A stretch of DNA of 64,000 nt from Saprospiraceae bacterium UBA2329 (GTDB lineage: Bacteria > Bacteroidota > Bacteroidia > Chitinophagales > Saprospiraceae). The first letter of the stretch is position 1. Each line of letters starts with the position of its first letter. Below the pieces are notes generated by a model. The model had not been told where the DNA came from and ran no database searches. It worked only from the letters and a program-made list of their open reading frames with translations. Made by a program: the position numbers and the translations under genes. This document shows positions 7,739 through 15,596 of this stretch, piece by piece. Where the stretch lies: the NCBI GenBank assembly GCA_002344975.1, contig DDUV01000032.1, positions 20,177 to 84,176 on the forward strand. The letters are read 5' to 3'.

Positions 7739-9520
7739 ATGAGTGGCCGCCTCCGGATACTCACCATTATTATTTCCATTCTCGGCGCTGCCTGGGCGGG
7801 ATACTCCATGTACCAACGCACCGGCGAGCAATTGCTGTGGGGGCATCGCCCGCTGCTGCTTTTCATCGCTTTGTGGATACTGGCGCAGGCTCTGCTGTGC
7901 GGCAGGAAAAACGGAGCTGCCGGTTGGCGAAGGGCGGGACTTTCAAGTCTCAGCGGACTGCTGTTGGGACTGGGTTTTCCGGGCATCGTACCTGCGCCTT
8001 TGTTGATGTTCGTGGGCTTTGTGCCTTTGCTGCTGCTCGAATCTGAGATCAGCGGCAGCGATGCAAAAGGCAAAGGCAAGCAGGTTTTGCTGCACAGCTA
8101 CAATGCTTTTTTGATCTGGAACATCCTCAGCACCTGGTGGGTGGCCAACACGGCGCTGGCGGCGGGCATTGTGGCCATGGCGCTCAACAGCCTGTTCATG
8201 GCGCTGGTTTTCACCGCTTTTCATCATACCCAACGCAGGATGCCGCGCATTGCCGGAGCTGCCTTCATGGCCTACTGGATGGCATTTGAATACCTGCATC
8301 TCAACTGGGAAATCACCTGGCCCTGGCTCACATTGGGCAACGCTTTCGCGCAATTTCCGGCATTGGTACAATGGTATGAATTTACCGGCGTTTTCGGTGG
8401 AGGACTTTGGATTTTAGTCGGTAACTGGTTGATTTTCAATGCCTGGAAACAGAGAAATGACCGGGCGGCGCTTCGTTCGTCTGTGGTGAAAACGGCGCTT
8501 TGGATACTCGTTCCCACCGGCATTTCGCTTTGGCAATATTTCACTTATCAGGAAGAGGGCGATAAAACGGTGCAGGTAGCATTGGTACAACCAAATTACG
8601 AGCCGCACTACGAAAAATTCGACATCCCGGAAGACGTGCAGATGCAGCGTTTTCTGGAATTGTCGGCCTCCGTCACCGACAGCAAAACCGACTACCTGGT
8701 GTGGCCGGAAACGAGTTTCGGTTATGTAGAAACCCGCTCAGTGGAGAGCTACCCGGCAGTGGTGCAGTTGCGCGGCTTCATGGAAAAGCACCCGCAACTC
8801 AAAGTCATTGCCGGTATAGATGCGTACCATATTTTTCTGCCCGGCGAGCCGCATTCCAAGGCTGTTCGCAGTTCGAATCGCAGCGGCGGCGGCACCATGT
8901 ATTTTGAGGTGCTGAACGCGGCGGCGCAGTTTTCCAACGAATCCGAGGAGGTACAATTGTACCGCAAGTCGAAGCTCGTGCCGGGGCCTGAAATCCTGCC
9001 GTATCGTCGGTTTTTCGGCGTTTTTGAACCCGTCATCAAACAGGTGCAGGGCACTGTAGAGGGCGTCGGCACGCAAAAAGAACGCATGGCCATGAGCAGC
9101 GATAAGGCCCGCTTAGCGCCGGTGATTTGTTACGAATCCATTTTTGGCGAGTTCTTCACGGGCTACATCCACAAAGGGGCGCAGGCTGCCGTCATTATGA
9201 CCAATGACGGCTGGTGGGACAACTCGCCCGGCCACCGGCAGCACCTCTGGCTGGGCACTTTGCGCGCCGTCGAGACCCGCCGCAGCATAGCCCGCGCTGC
9301 CAACACGGGCATCTCGGCCTTCATCAATCAGCGCGGCGACATCCTGCAAGCCACCCGCTACAACGAGGCCATTGCCATCAAAGGTCAGGTGCGCCTCAAT
9401 GACCGCGTCACGTTTTATGTGCGTTGGGGCGATCTCATTGCGCGCATCGCTGTGTTTACTACCTTGTTGTTGTTGTTGAATACGATTGCGAAAGGCATTC
9501 AGGCGAGGGTTGGGAGGTGA
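7739..9520 (+). CDS. lnt: Apolipoprotein N-acyltransferase
   Basis: Inner-membrane enzyme that adds the third acyl chain to the N-terminal cysteine of lipoproteins. The first about 265 residues contain several membrane helices. The C-terminal nitrilase-like domain carries the Glu-Lys-Cys triad: Glu324 in YLVWPETSFG, Lys410 in LYRKSKLVPGPE and Cys464 in VICYESIFGE. Length (593 residues) is slightly above the E. coli enzyme, as usual in Bacteroidota. The start codon abuts the citrate synthase stop. Several predicted lipoproteins in this window would be its substrates. Confidence 0.93.
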   Translation: MSGRLRILTIIISILGAAWAGYSMYQRTGEQLLWGHRPLLLFIALWILAQALLCGRKNGAAGWRRAGLSSLSGLLLGLGFPGIVPAPLLMFVGFVPLLLLESEISGSDAKGKGKQVLLHSYNAFLIWNILSTWWVANTALAAGIVAMALNSLFMALVFTAFHHTQRRMPRIAGAAFMAYWMAFEYLHLNWEITWPWLTLGNAFAQFPALVQWYEFTGVFGGGLWILVGNWLIFNAWKQRNDRAALRSSVVKTALWILVPTGISLWQYFTYQEEGDKTVQVALVQPNYEPHYEKFDIPEDVQMQRFLELSASVTDSKTDYLVWPETSFGYVETRSVESYPAVVQLRGFMEKHPQLKVIAGIDAYHIFLPGEPHSKAVRSSNRSGGGTMYFEVLNAAAQFSNESEEVQLYRKSKLVPGPEILPYRRFFGVFEPVIKQVQGTVEGVGTQKERMAMSSDKARLAPVICYESIFGEFFTGYIHKGAQAAVIMTNDGWWDNSPGHRQHLWLGTLRAVETRRSIARAANTGISAFINQRGDILQATRYNEAIAIKGQVRLNDRVTFYVRWGDLIARIAVFTTLLLLLNTIAKGIQARVGR

Positions 9521-9700
9521 AACTTCTATTCGGAGATTGTGCATGGCCGCAAGCTACAGGCCACAAGCCTCAAGCTGGGTGAACTGTGGGAGGAGGTTTT
9601 TCGTTTGGAAAACAAAACACGACTCAAAACCTTTTACGAAGTAAAATTAAGGCTTGCAGCTTGCCGCTAACGGCTTGCAGCCAGAAAAACAAGATTCAAC

Positions 9701-10297
9701 ATGACCATCCACTCCGCAGAATACACCGGCAGCTACCCATCTGAACTGACCTGCCCGAAAGACAACCGTCGGGAATTTGCTTTCATCGGGCGCTCCAACG
9801 TGGGCAAGTCTTCGCTCATCAATCTCATCACGGGGCGCAGAGACCTGGCCCTCACCTCCGGCAAGCCCGGCAAAACCCAAACCATCAATTTTTTTCTCAT
9901 CAACAAAGACTGGTATCTGGTGGACCTGCCCGGCTACGGCTATGCGCGCACCTCGCAAACCAATCGCCGCAAGTGGGAAATTATGATTCAGGGCTACCTC
10001 AGTCGCCGTGCCAATCTGGTGTGTACTTTCGTATTGCTCGATTCCAATATCCCGCCACAAAACATTGATATAGAATTTATTAACTGGCTGGGCGAAAAAG
10101 GGTTGCCCTTCGTCATTGTTTATACCAAAACCGACCGCCTGACGGATGCTCAACGCGAGCAAAACATTACCCGCCTTCGCGAAGCCCTGCTCGAACACTG
10201 GAATGTACTGCCGCAGGAGTTCGTTACTTCGGCGGCCAAACACCTCGGCGGCGGCGCTATTCTGGATTTTATTGAGAGCATTCCGGAGGAAGTGTAA
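9701..10297 (+). CDS. engB: Ribosome biogenesis GTPase EngB (YihA/YsxC)
   Basis: A 198-residue TRAFAC GTPase needed for late assembly of the 50S subunit. The G1 motif GRSNVGKSSLIN lies near residue 30, the switch segment GKPGKTQTINFF follows, G3 is DLPGYGYA, and G4 is TKTDR. Length matches the family (about 200). It is preceded by 180 nt containing two copies of the GCTTGCAGC-like repeat (about 9541-9577 and 9651-9682), with no other gene in that gap. Confidence 0.95.
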   Translation: MTIHSAEYTGSYPSELTCPKDNRREFAFIGRSNVGKSSLINLITGRRDLALTSGKPGKTQTINFFLINKDWYLVDLPGYGYARTSQTNRRKWEIMIQGYLSRRANLVCTFVLLDSNIPPQNIDIEFINWLGEKGLPFVIVYTKTDRLTDAQREQNITRLREALLEHWNVLPQEFVTSAAKHLGGGAILDFIESIPEEV

Positions 10298-10488
10298 CAT
10301 CCTGCCCTGAACCGAGTATATAGACCTCGCACCGTCAGGTGAGATACCGGGCGCTGCTAATCAATAACTTGTGCCAAAGGCTATGCACAAAACCCGGCGG
10401 CGCAAGGTATATACAAAGCAGGCGCTACGAAACCAAATAAAGCTCCAATCGTTTATTTTACTGTATATCTCTAATACACCTCAATATT

Positions 10489-10710
10489 ATGACAATGTCA
10501 GCTATTCATTATGTAACCGATGACGCCGGAAGCCCTGTTGCAGTGCAGGTGCCGATTGCGGATTGGAACTTGTTTCAAAAAGAGTTTGATGAAATGAAAC
10601 GCGCACTTGAAGTTCTTCACGGCATAAAAAATGCCTTAGAGGAGGTAGAACAAGTGAAACAGGGCAAACGAAAGCTCCAAACATTAAGCGACTTCCTGCA
10701 TGAATGTTGA
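10489..10710 (+). CDS. Antitoxin-like small protein
   Basis: A 73-residue protein beginning MTMSAIHYVTDDAGSPVAVQ and ending in a long helix (DEMKRALEVLHGIKNALEEVEQVKQGKRKLQTL) with a C-terminal DFLHEC. The layout (short beta N-terminus naming a YVTD...G.P.AV.VPI..W pattern, then an amphipathic helix) is that of Bacteroidota antitoxins paired with RelE/ParE toxins. Only the first codons of a toxin frame follow, overlapping its stop, so this may be an orphan antitoxin. Confidence 0.6.
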   Translation: MTMSAIHYVTDDAGSPVAVQVPIADWNLFQKEFDEMKRALEVLHGIKNALEEVEQVKQGKRKLQTLSDFLHEC

Positions 10711-10809
10711 GGTATTTACCATATCGCTCATCTCATTGACAGTTATCATCAAGAGCAAAATGTAGCTGTGCAGATACCCGAACAAACCGAGGACAATGAC
10801 GAATCCTAA
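10700..10809 (+). pseudogene. Truncated toxin start fused to an unrelated 3' gene fragment
   Basis: An ATG at 10700 overlaps the antitoxin stop by 11 nt and opens with MNVEVF, a common RelE/ParE-type start, but the frame soon loses family character and stops at 10765. In the antitoxin frame, directly after its stop, a 32-codon open tail (GIYHIAHLIDSYHQEQN...EDNDES) runs to a TAA at 10807-10809. This looks like a deletion that joined the toxin start to the end of another gene. The interpretation is tentative. Confidence 0.35.
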
Positions 10810-10939
10810 GACTCATAATTGCATGATTGACAGGCTTCCAATTGTTTTTCATCCCCGTGAGATATGAAACTTTTTGCGGGTTCTTCCCGCATCAAAAACC
10901 CTCCTTTTTTGTTATCCCCCCACGTCAATCCTATCAACC

Positions 10940-12220
10940 ATGAAAATCACTCGCTTTCCGCAGTGCAGCGACTGGCCCGCTCTGGCCGCCCGGCCTGCCG
11001 AAAATGCCGCCGACCTCGACGAATTGGTTCGCCGTGTATTCGATGATATCCGCACAGAGGGCGATGCCGCTTTGCGCCGCTACACCGCTCAGTTCGACCG
11101 CTGTGAATTGGATACGCTCTTAGTGGGGCAGGAAGAAGTATCGGGCAGCGCAGAGCTTGTATCGCCCGAACTGCGCGAGGCCATCGCCTTGGCCGCCGGA
11201 AACATAGAGCGCTTCCATGCTGCCCAGCGCGAACCCGTGCAGGTAATAGAAACCAGTCCTGGCGTGGCCTGCCGCCGCGAGAGCCGCCCCATTGAGCGGG
11301 TAGGCATTTACATACCGGGAGGCTCGGCGCCCTTGTTTTCCACGGTGCTGATGCTGGGCATTCCGGCGCGCCTTGCCGGCTGCAAAGAGGTGGTGCTTTG
11401 TTCGCCGCCGGGCCAGGACGGGCGCATTCACCCGGCCATTTTGTATGCTGCCTCGGTGGTGGGCGTCACTTCGATTGTCAGCGTGGGCGGCATTCAGGCC
11501 ATCGGGGCAATGGCCCTCGGCACGGAGACCGTGCCGAGAGTGGACAAAATTTTTGGGCCTGGAAATCAGTACGTTACTGCGGCCAAACAGTTTGCCCAGC
11601 GCAACGGCGTAGCCATAGACATGCCCGCCGGCCCCAGCGAGGTGCTCGTGATAGCCGACGCCGGAGCGCCGCCTGCTTTCGTGGCTGCCGACCTGCTTTC
11701 GCAAGCCGAGCATGGGCCGGACAGCCAGGTGGTTTTGTTGTCGGACAACGAAGACCTCATACTTGCTGTGGCGGAAGAGACGGCCCGCCAATTGGAACTG
11801 CTGCCTCGCCGCGACATCGCCCGACGGGCGCTCGAAAACAGCCGCGCCATACTGCTGCCTTCTTTGCGCGAGTGCATGGAATTCAGCAATTTATACGCCC
11901 CGGAGCACCTCATTCTGGCGGTGGCCGATGCGGAGGCTCTGGCCTCGCAGGTATCCAATGCCGGTTCTGTGTTTTTGGGATATTACAGTTGTGAAAGCGC
12001 CGGGGATTATGCTTCCGGCACCAACCACACCTTGCCTACCAACGGCTATGCGCGCAACTACAGCGGCGTATCATTGGACAGTTTCGTTAAAAAAATCACT
12101 TTTCAGAAACTCAGCGCCGAGGGCATTCGCAATATTGGCCCGGCCATAGAACTGATGGCGGAGGCGGAGGCACTGACGGCGCACAAAAATGCGGTGACGG
12201 TGAGGTTGGCGGCGCTGTAG
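10940..12220 (+). CDS. hisD: Histidinol dehydrogenase
   Basis: Catalyses the last two oxidations of histidine biosynthesis (histidinol to histidine) using NAD+ and a zinc ion. Visible family blocks are VGIYIPGG, VGGIQAIGAMALGTE, KIFGPGNQYVTAAKQ, IDMPAGPSEV, the zinc-site segment AEHGPDSQ, and APEHL. Length is 426 residues from the ATG at 10940, which matches the family; the longer frame from 10874 would add an unrelated leader. No other his gene is in the window, so it stands apart from a his operon. Upstream there is no obvious His-rich leader peptide. Confidence 0.95.
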   Translation: MKITRFPQCSDWPALAARPAENAADLDELVRRVFDDIRTEGDAALRRYTAQFDRCELDTLLVGQEEVSGSAELVSPELREAIALAAGNIERFHAAQREPVQVIETSPGVACRRESRPIERVGIYIPGGSAPLFSTVLMLGIPARLAGCKEVVLCSPPGQDGRIHPAILYAASVVGVTSIVSVGGIQAIGAMALGTETVPRVDKIFGPGNQYVTAAKQFAQRNGVAIDMPAGPSEVLVIADAGAPPAFVAADLLSQAEHGPDSQVVLLSDNEDLILAVAEETARQLELLPRRDIARRALENSRAILLPSLRECMEFSNLYAPEHLILAVADAEALASQVSNAGSVFLGYYSCESAGDYASGTNHTLPTNGYARNYSGVSLDSFVKKITFQKLSAEGIRNIGPAIELMAEAEALTAHKNAVTVRLAAL

Positions 12221-12378
12221 TTGCGCGTGAGGGGGCCGAAGGTAGTGACGACCTTAGGAGGAGCGACTGAGGCACCCGACCCCGCTGCTTGTCGCCTGCC
12301 GGCGGGTTCCTTTGGAGTGCAGGGCAGGCGGTGGTGGTGCGGGGGCACGCCCCCAAAATGACTTTTGAAGATATTGCA

Positions 12379-12927
12379 TTAAAAATACCACCCCAATTTG
12401 AGCGATGCCTCCGGGTTGAACAGCGGCAGCGTAAAAGTAGTATTGTCCACTGGCACATCTGTGTCTCCTGCCACCCGGATGCTGAGGCCGGCCCAGGGCG
12501 AGAGGTAGAAGTGGTGCGGCAAGCGAATGTTGTAGCCTATGCTGCCGTTGAGGAGCAGATTTTTGAATTGAGCCGTTTGTAGTTTGGCATCGGTTTGAAT
12601 CGTACTGCTCCAGAAAACAGGCCCGCCGCCTATCCACCAGCCGGTCCAATCGGGCTTCAGAAAATAGTCGGCAACTGTCGCGTAGGCCGTGATGCGGTGG
12701 TTGGTAAAGCCATCGGGCGTGGACCAGTCGGGCTTGTTGACGCCGGCGGTGAGTACTCTGAGCCGCCAATGTTGCCGCCCTGCCCATGCTGCTCCGAAAT
12801 AACCTCCTGTGAGGTAGGGCAGGGCGTCTAATTCCAATCCAAAGTTGAAAGGAGGCTGGTCGTTGGATTGAGCGCGCAAGGACATGCTGCTCAGGGCGAA
12901 AAGGGAAATGAACAGAAGATGTTTCAT
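12379..12927 (-). CDS. Exported beta-rich protein, probably a small outer-membrane barrel
   Basis: A 182-residue protein from the ATG at 12927, with a signal peptide (MKHLLFISLFALSSMSLRA, cleavage before QS). The mature part alternates polar and aromatic residues in strands (GGYFGAAWAGRQHWRLRV, FYLSPWAGLSIRV) and ends with the aromatic tail LKLGWYF, which is typical of outer-membrane barrels inserted by BamA. No specific family was recognised. It is convergent with hisD; the 158-nt gap contains a GC-rich hairpin (GGGGGC...GCCCCC, about 12339-12353). Confidence 0.6.
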   Translation of the reverse strand: MKHLLFISLFALSSMSLRAQSNDQPPFNFGLELDALPYLTGGYFGAAWAGRQHWRLRVLTAGVNKPDWSTPDGFTNHRITAYATVADYFLKPDWTGWWIGGGPVFWSSTIQTDAKLQTAQFKNLLLNGSIGYNIRLPHHFYLSPWAGLSIRVAGDTDVPVDNTTFTLPLFNPEASLKLGWYF

Positions 12928-13056
12928 GACTTGAAGGTTGAGGCTGATCGGAAAGTATCTCAAGGCAAATGTATTAAAATACGGCAGCATTGAAAGGTAT
13001 AGCTGTCTGTAAACAAGTACTTTGGCTTGGCGTGTTTTCGGCGACTAAAGTCGCTG

Positions 13057-14712
13057 CTACTTGCGCTTTTCGTTGATCAGCAACAGCTCCGTAGCCACGC
13101 GAAACTCGTCTTCCGTTATGTTTTTGAGGGTAGTCGTTTGCCATTCGGCGGTGGGTTGGAGCCATTCGTAGGCGTCTTTTTTGCCCAGCGCTACGGGCAT
13201 GTTGAAGCCCGATACATCGGCTTTCCAGCGGTATCGGATGCGCAGTCCGTTGCCCTTGGGTTCGAGTTCGTACTCGAATGTAGGAATGCCGGGATAGCGG
13301 AGGTACTGGCGGAAGAAGGCGTCGTAATTGCGGCCGGTGGCGGTATTGACGTACTGGAAAAACGCCTCCGAGTGGATGTTGGAGTGCGCGTGTTTTTGGT
13401 AAAAACCCTTGAGCAGATCGAACCATTTGGCGTCGTCGCGGAGGGTGCTGCGCAGGGTGTGCAGAATCCAGGCGCCTTTGTAGTAGTGATCACTGCCCTC
13501 CCAGTTTTCCCAGTTGACATGCGCCGGACCGAGGATGGGTTCGCGGTTGCGGATGTTGCGGCGCTGGCTGAGGAGGTATTGAACGGCCTCTTTGTAGCTG
13601 TACATGTACTCCACATAGAGGGCCTCCATGTAGGTGGTGAAGGATTCGTGGATCCACATTTCGGAGAGGTCGTTGCAACTGATGCTGTTGCCGAAGTACT
13701 CGTGACCGGTTTCGTGTACGATGATGTAGTCCCAGTCCATGCCGGCGGGGATCATGCCGCCGAGGTAGCCGCGCATGTATTTGTTGCCGTAGGCGATGGC
13801 GCTTTGGTGCTCCATGCCGAGGTAAGGCGTTTCGACGAGGGCGAAGCCGTCGCGCCAGTAGGGGTACTTGTCGAAGAAGTGCTCGTAGCAGGCCAGCACG
13901 GAGTGTACCTGTTTGAAGTGTTCTTTGGCTTTTTTGAGATTGTACTCCAGCACATAATAATCGAGGGCGAGTTTTTCGCCGTCCTTTGCGATGTAGGTGT
14001 CTGAAAACTGAGCGTATTTGGCGATGTTGAGGGTGACGTTGTAGTTGTTGATGGGGTAGGAAACAAACCACTCGTAGCAGGTTTGGTCGCCGTCGCGGAC
14101 GGTTTGGCGGAGGTTGCCGTTGGCCACAGCCATGAGTCCGTTGGGCACGGTGATGCGGATGGACATGCTGTCGGGTTCGTCGCTGAGGTGGTCTTTGTTG
14201 GGCCACCAGAGGCTGGCGCCGTCGCCCTCGCAGGCCACGCCGATCCAGTGATTGCCGAGGCGGTCTTTGTTCCACACGAAGCCGCCGTCCCAGGGGGCAT
14301 TGCGGGCTACTTGCGGGGCGCCCTCGTAATAGACGCGGAAAGCGCCGCTGCCGCCTTTGGATTGTGGCGGGAAGGTGACAAAAACGGCGGCGTGTTCGCG
14401 GCGGAAGCTGAGTTCGCGGCCTTGAAACTCGATGCGCGAGAGTTTCATGTTTTCAAAGAGGTCTATTTGCAGCACGCTGAAATCCTCGACAGTGCGGAAG
14501 GCGATGTCCACATATCCGGAGATGGATTGGGATTTGGGGTCCACGCGGATGTTGAGGTCATAAAAAGTGACGTCGTAGCAGGTGCGCTCGGGACGGAGCA
14601 TGCCGCGCAGGGTGTCGGCCCGGTTGAAGGAGTAGGATTTGTAAAAATCGTCCTGAGCGCAGGCGGTGAGAGCCGTAAGGGCTAACAAAATGGAAAAGAA
14701 ATACTTGTGCAT
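13057..14712 (-). CDS. M1-family zinc aminopeptidase-like metallopeptidase
   Basis: A 551-residue exported peptidase (signal peptide about 1-19, with an ALTACAQ end that could also be a lipobox). The M1 signature is complete: HETGHEYFGN then, 18 residues on, the third zinc ligand Glu in NDLSEMWIHESF. The exopeptidase-type motif GMEHQ (for the usual GAMEN) precedes it. The N-terminal half has the M1 beta-saddle segment (VTFYDLNIRVDPKSQSISG). Length is that of the short Bacteroidota M1 group. It is expected to remove N-terminal amino acids from peptides in the envelope. Confidence 0.9.
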   Translation of the reverse strand: MHKYFFSILLALTALTACAQDDFYKSYSFNRADTLRGMLRPERTCYDVTFYDLNIRVDPKSQSISGYVDIAFRTVEDFSVLQIDLFENMKLSRIEFQGRELSFRREHAAVFVTFPPQSKGGSGAFRVYYEGAPQVARNAPWDGGFVWNKDRLGNHWIGVACEGDGASLWWPNKDHLSDEPDSMSIRITVPNGLMAVANGNLRQTVRDGDQTCYEWFVSYPINNYNVTLNIAKYAQFSDTYIAKDGEKLALDYYVLEYNLKKAKEHFKQVHSVLACYEHFFDKYPYWRDGFALVETPYLGMEHQSAIAYGNKYMRGYLGGMIPAGMDWDYIIVHETGHEYFGNSISCNDLSEMWIHESFTTYMEALYVEYMYSYKEAVQYLLSQRRNIRNREPILGPAHVNWENWEGSDHYYKGAWILHTLRSTLRDDAKWFDLLKGFYQKHAHSNIHSEAFFQYVNTATGRNYDAFFRQYLRYPGIPTFEYELEPKGNGLRIRYRWKADVSGFNMPVALGKKDAYEWLQPTAEWQTTTLKNITEDEFRVATELLLINEKRK

Positions 14713-15143
14713 TTGGTGTATTTTTTTTGTCGCACCAAGTAACGCATTTCTTGCGGTTTTGTATGCCGGGGGTGGCGATTTTTATGCACCTTTGCCTCTT
14801 TGGGAAAGCTGCGAGCCGCGAGCTTCGAGCTACGAGTTGCAAAGCGCGGGTTGCTGGTGGGAAGGGGTTGATTTCGGATTTCGGATTCCCGATTTCGGAT
14901 TTCGGATTTCGGATTTCTGATTTCGGGTTTGAGGTTTCGGGTTGGAACGGCTGCTGGCTACTGGCTTCAAGCTGCAAGCTGTGTTCCCTCTCGCACCGCG
15001 CCACGACGACAGGCGTGGTTCGCGGAAATTCGCGCCCTTCGCTAAAATTCGCGTTCAAGATTTTTGGCGTTCCGGCAGGAACGGACGGATTTCGGGTTTC
15101 GCCTCGCAAGTCAGGGCGTAACCCGAAGTTACGGCCTGACTCT

Positions 15144-15225
15144 GACGCTGAAAGACACAGATTCTTATGATTGTTATGTTCCTCTCCGAGCAGCGGAGAT
15201 CATGAAAATCATAAAGATCAGCGTC
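15144..15225 (+). repeat. Dispersed GACGCTGA...TCAGCGTC hairpin element, copy A
   Basis: An 82-bp element with imperfect inverted arms: GACGCTG...ATTCTTATGATTGTTATG on the left pairs with the right segment CATGAAAATCATAAAGATCAGCGTC (split here for length: CATGAAAATC + ATAAAGATCAGCGTC). The loop contains CTCCGAGCAGCGGAGAT. An A-run follows. Near-identical copies are at 27321-27394, 36524-36605 and 44038-44119. Confidence 0.7.
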
Positions 15226-15447
15226 GAAAAAAAAGGCGCGGGTTTCGGGTTTGAGGTTTCGGGTTGGAACGACTACTGGCTACTGGCTTCAAGCCGCAAG
15301 CTGTGTTCCCTCTCGCACCGCGCCACGACGACAGGCGTGGTTCGCGGAAATTCGCGCCCTTCGCCAAGATTCGCGTTAAAAATTCGCGTTCCGGGCCTCG
15401 CCACGACGAAGTCGTGGTTCAAGGTTCCAGGTTTCGGGTTCCGCACA

Positions 15448-15542
15448 GCAGATAAACTGCGCAGCAGATACACTACGCAGTAGATACACTACGCAGTAGA
15501 TAAACTGCGAAGCAGATAAACTAAGAAGTAGATTACCGCGAA
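15448..15542 (+). repeat. 16-nt phased tandem array before the helicase gene
   Basis: Five exact-phase 16-mers of the form GYAGATAMACTRMGMA (units begin at 15448, 15464, 15480, 15496 and 15512), then a 15-mer variant GTAGATTACCGCGAA. Each unit carries a CTGCG/CTACG core. Related arrays lie at about 36349-36419, 44202-44255 and 53041-53066. They are not CRISPR: there are no unique spacers. Confidence 0.7.
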
Positions 15543-15596
15543 CCGCGCAAGGCGCGGGAAGCAGATTACCAATACATTCCAAAAAGAACTCCATAC

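Larger units (their letters stand above)
14713..15596. repeat. 884-bp gene-free mosaic of dispersed repeats
   Basis: I see no convincing gene. In order it holds: tandem GATTTCGG-type hexamers/octamers (about 14868-14945); a GCTTCAAGCTGCAAGCTG unit (about 14958-14985); a GCGGAAATTCGCGCCCTTCGC block (about 15020-15060); one copy of the GACGCTGA...TCAGCGTC hairpin (15144-15225); second copies of the first blocks (about 15238-15385); and a 16-nt phased array (15448-15540). Open frames here are repeat translations. The same blocks recur elsewhere in the window in other orders. Confidence 0.75.

Noticed and set aside
14727..15483. Frames of 84-147 codons in the repeat mosaic before uvrD
   Set aside because: They are translations of GATTTCGG, GCTTGCAGC and hairpin repeats and contain no recognisable protein.
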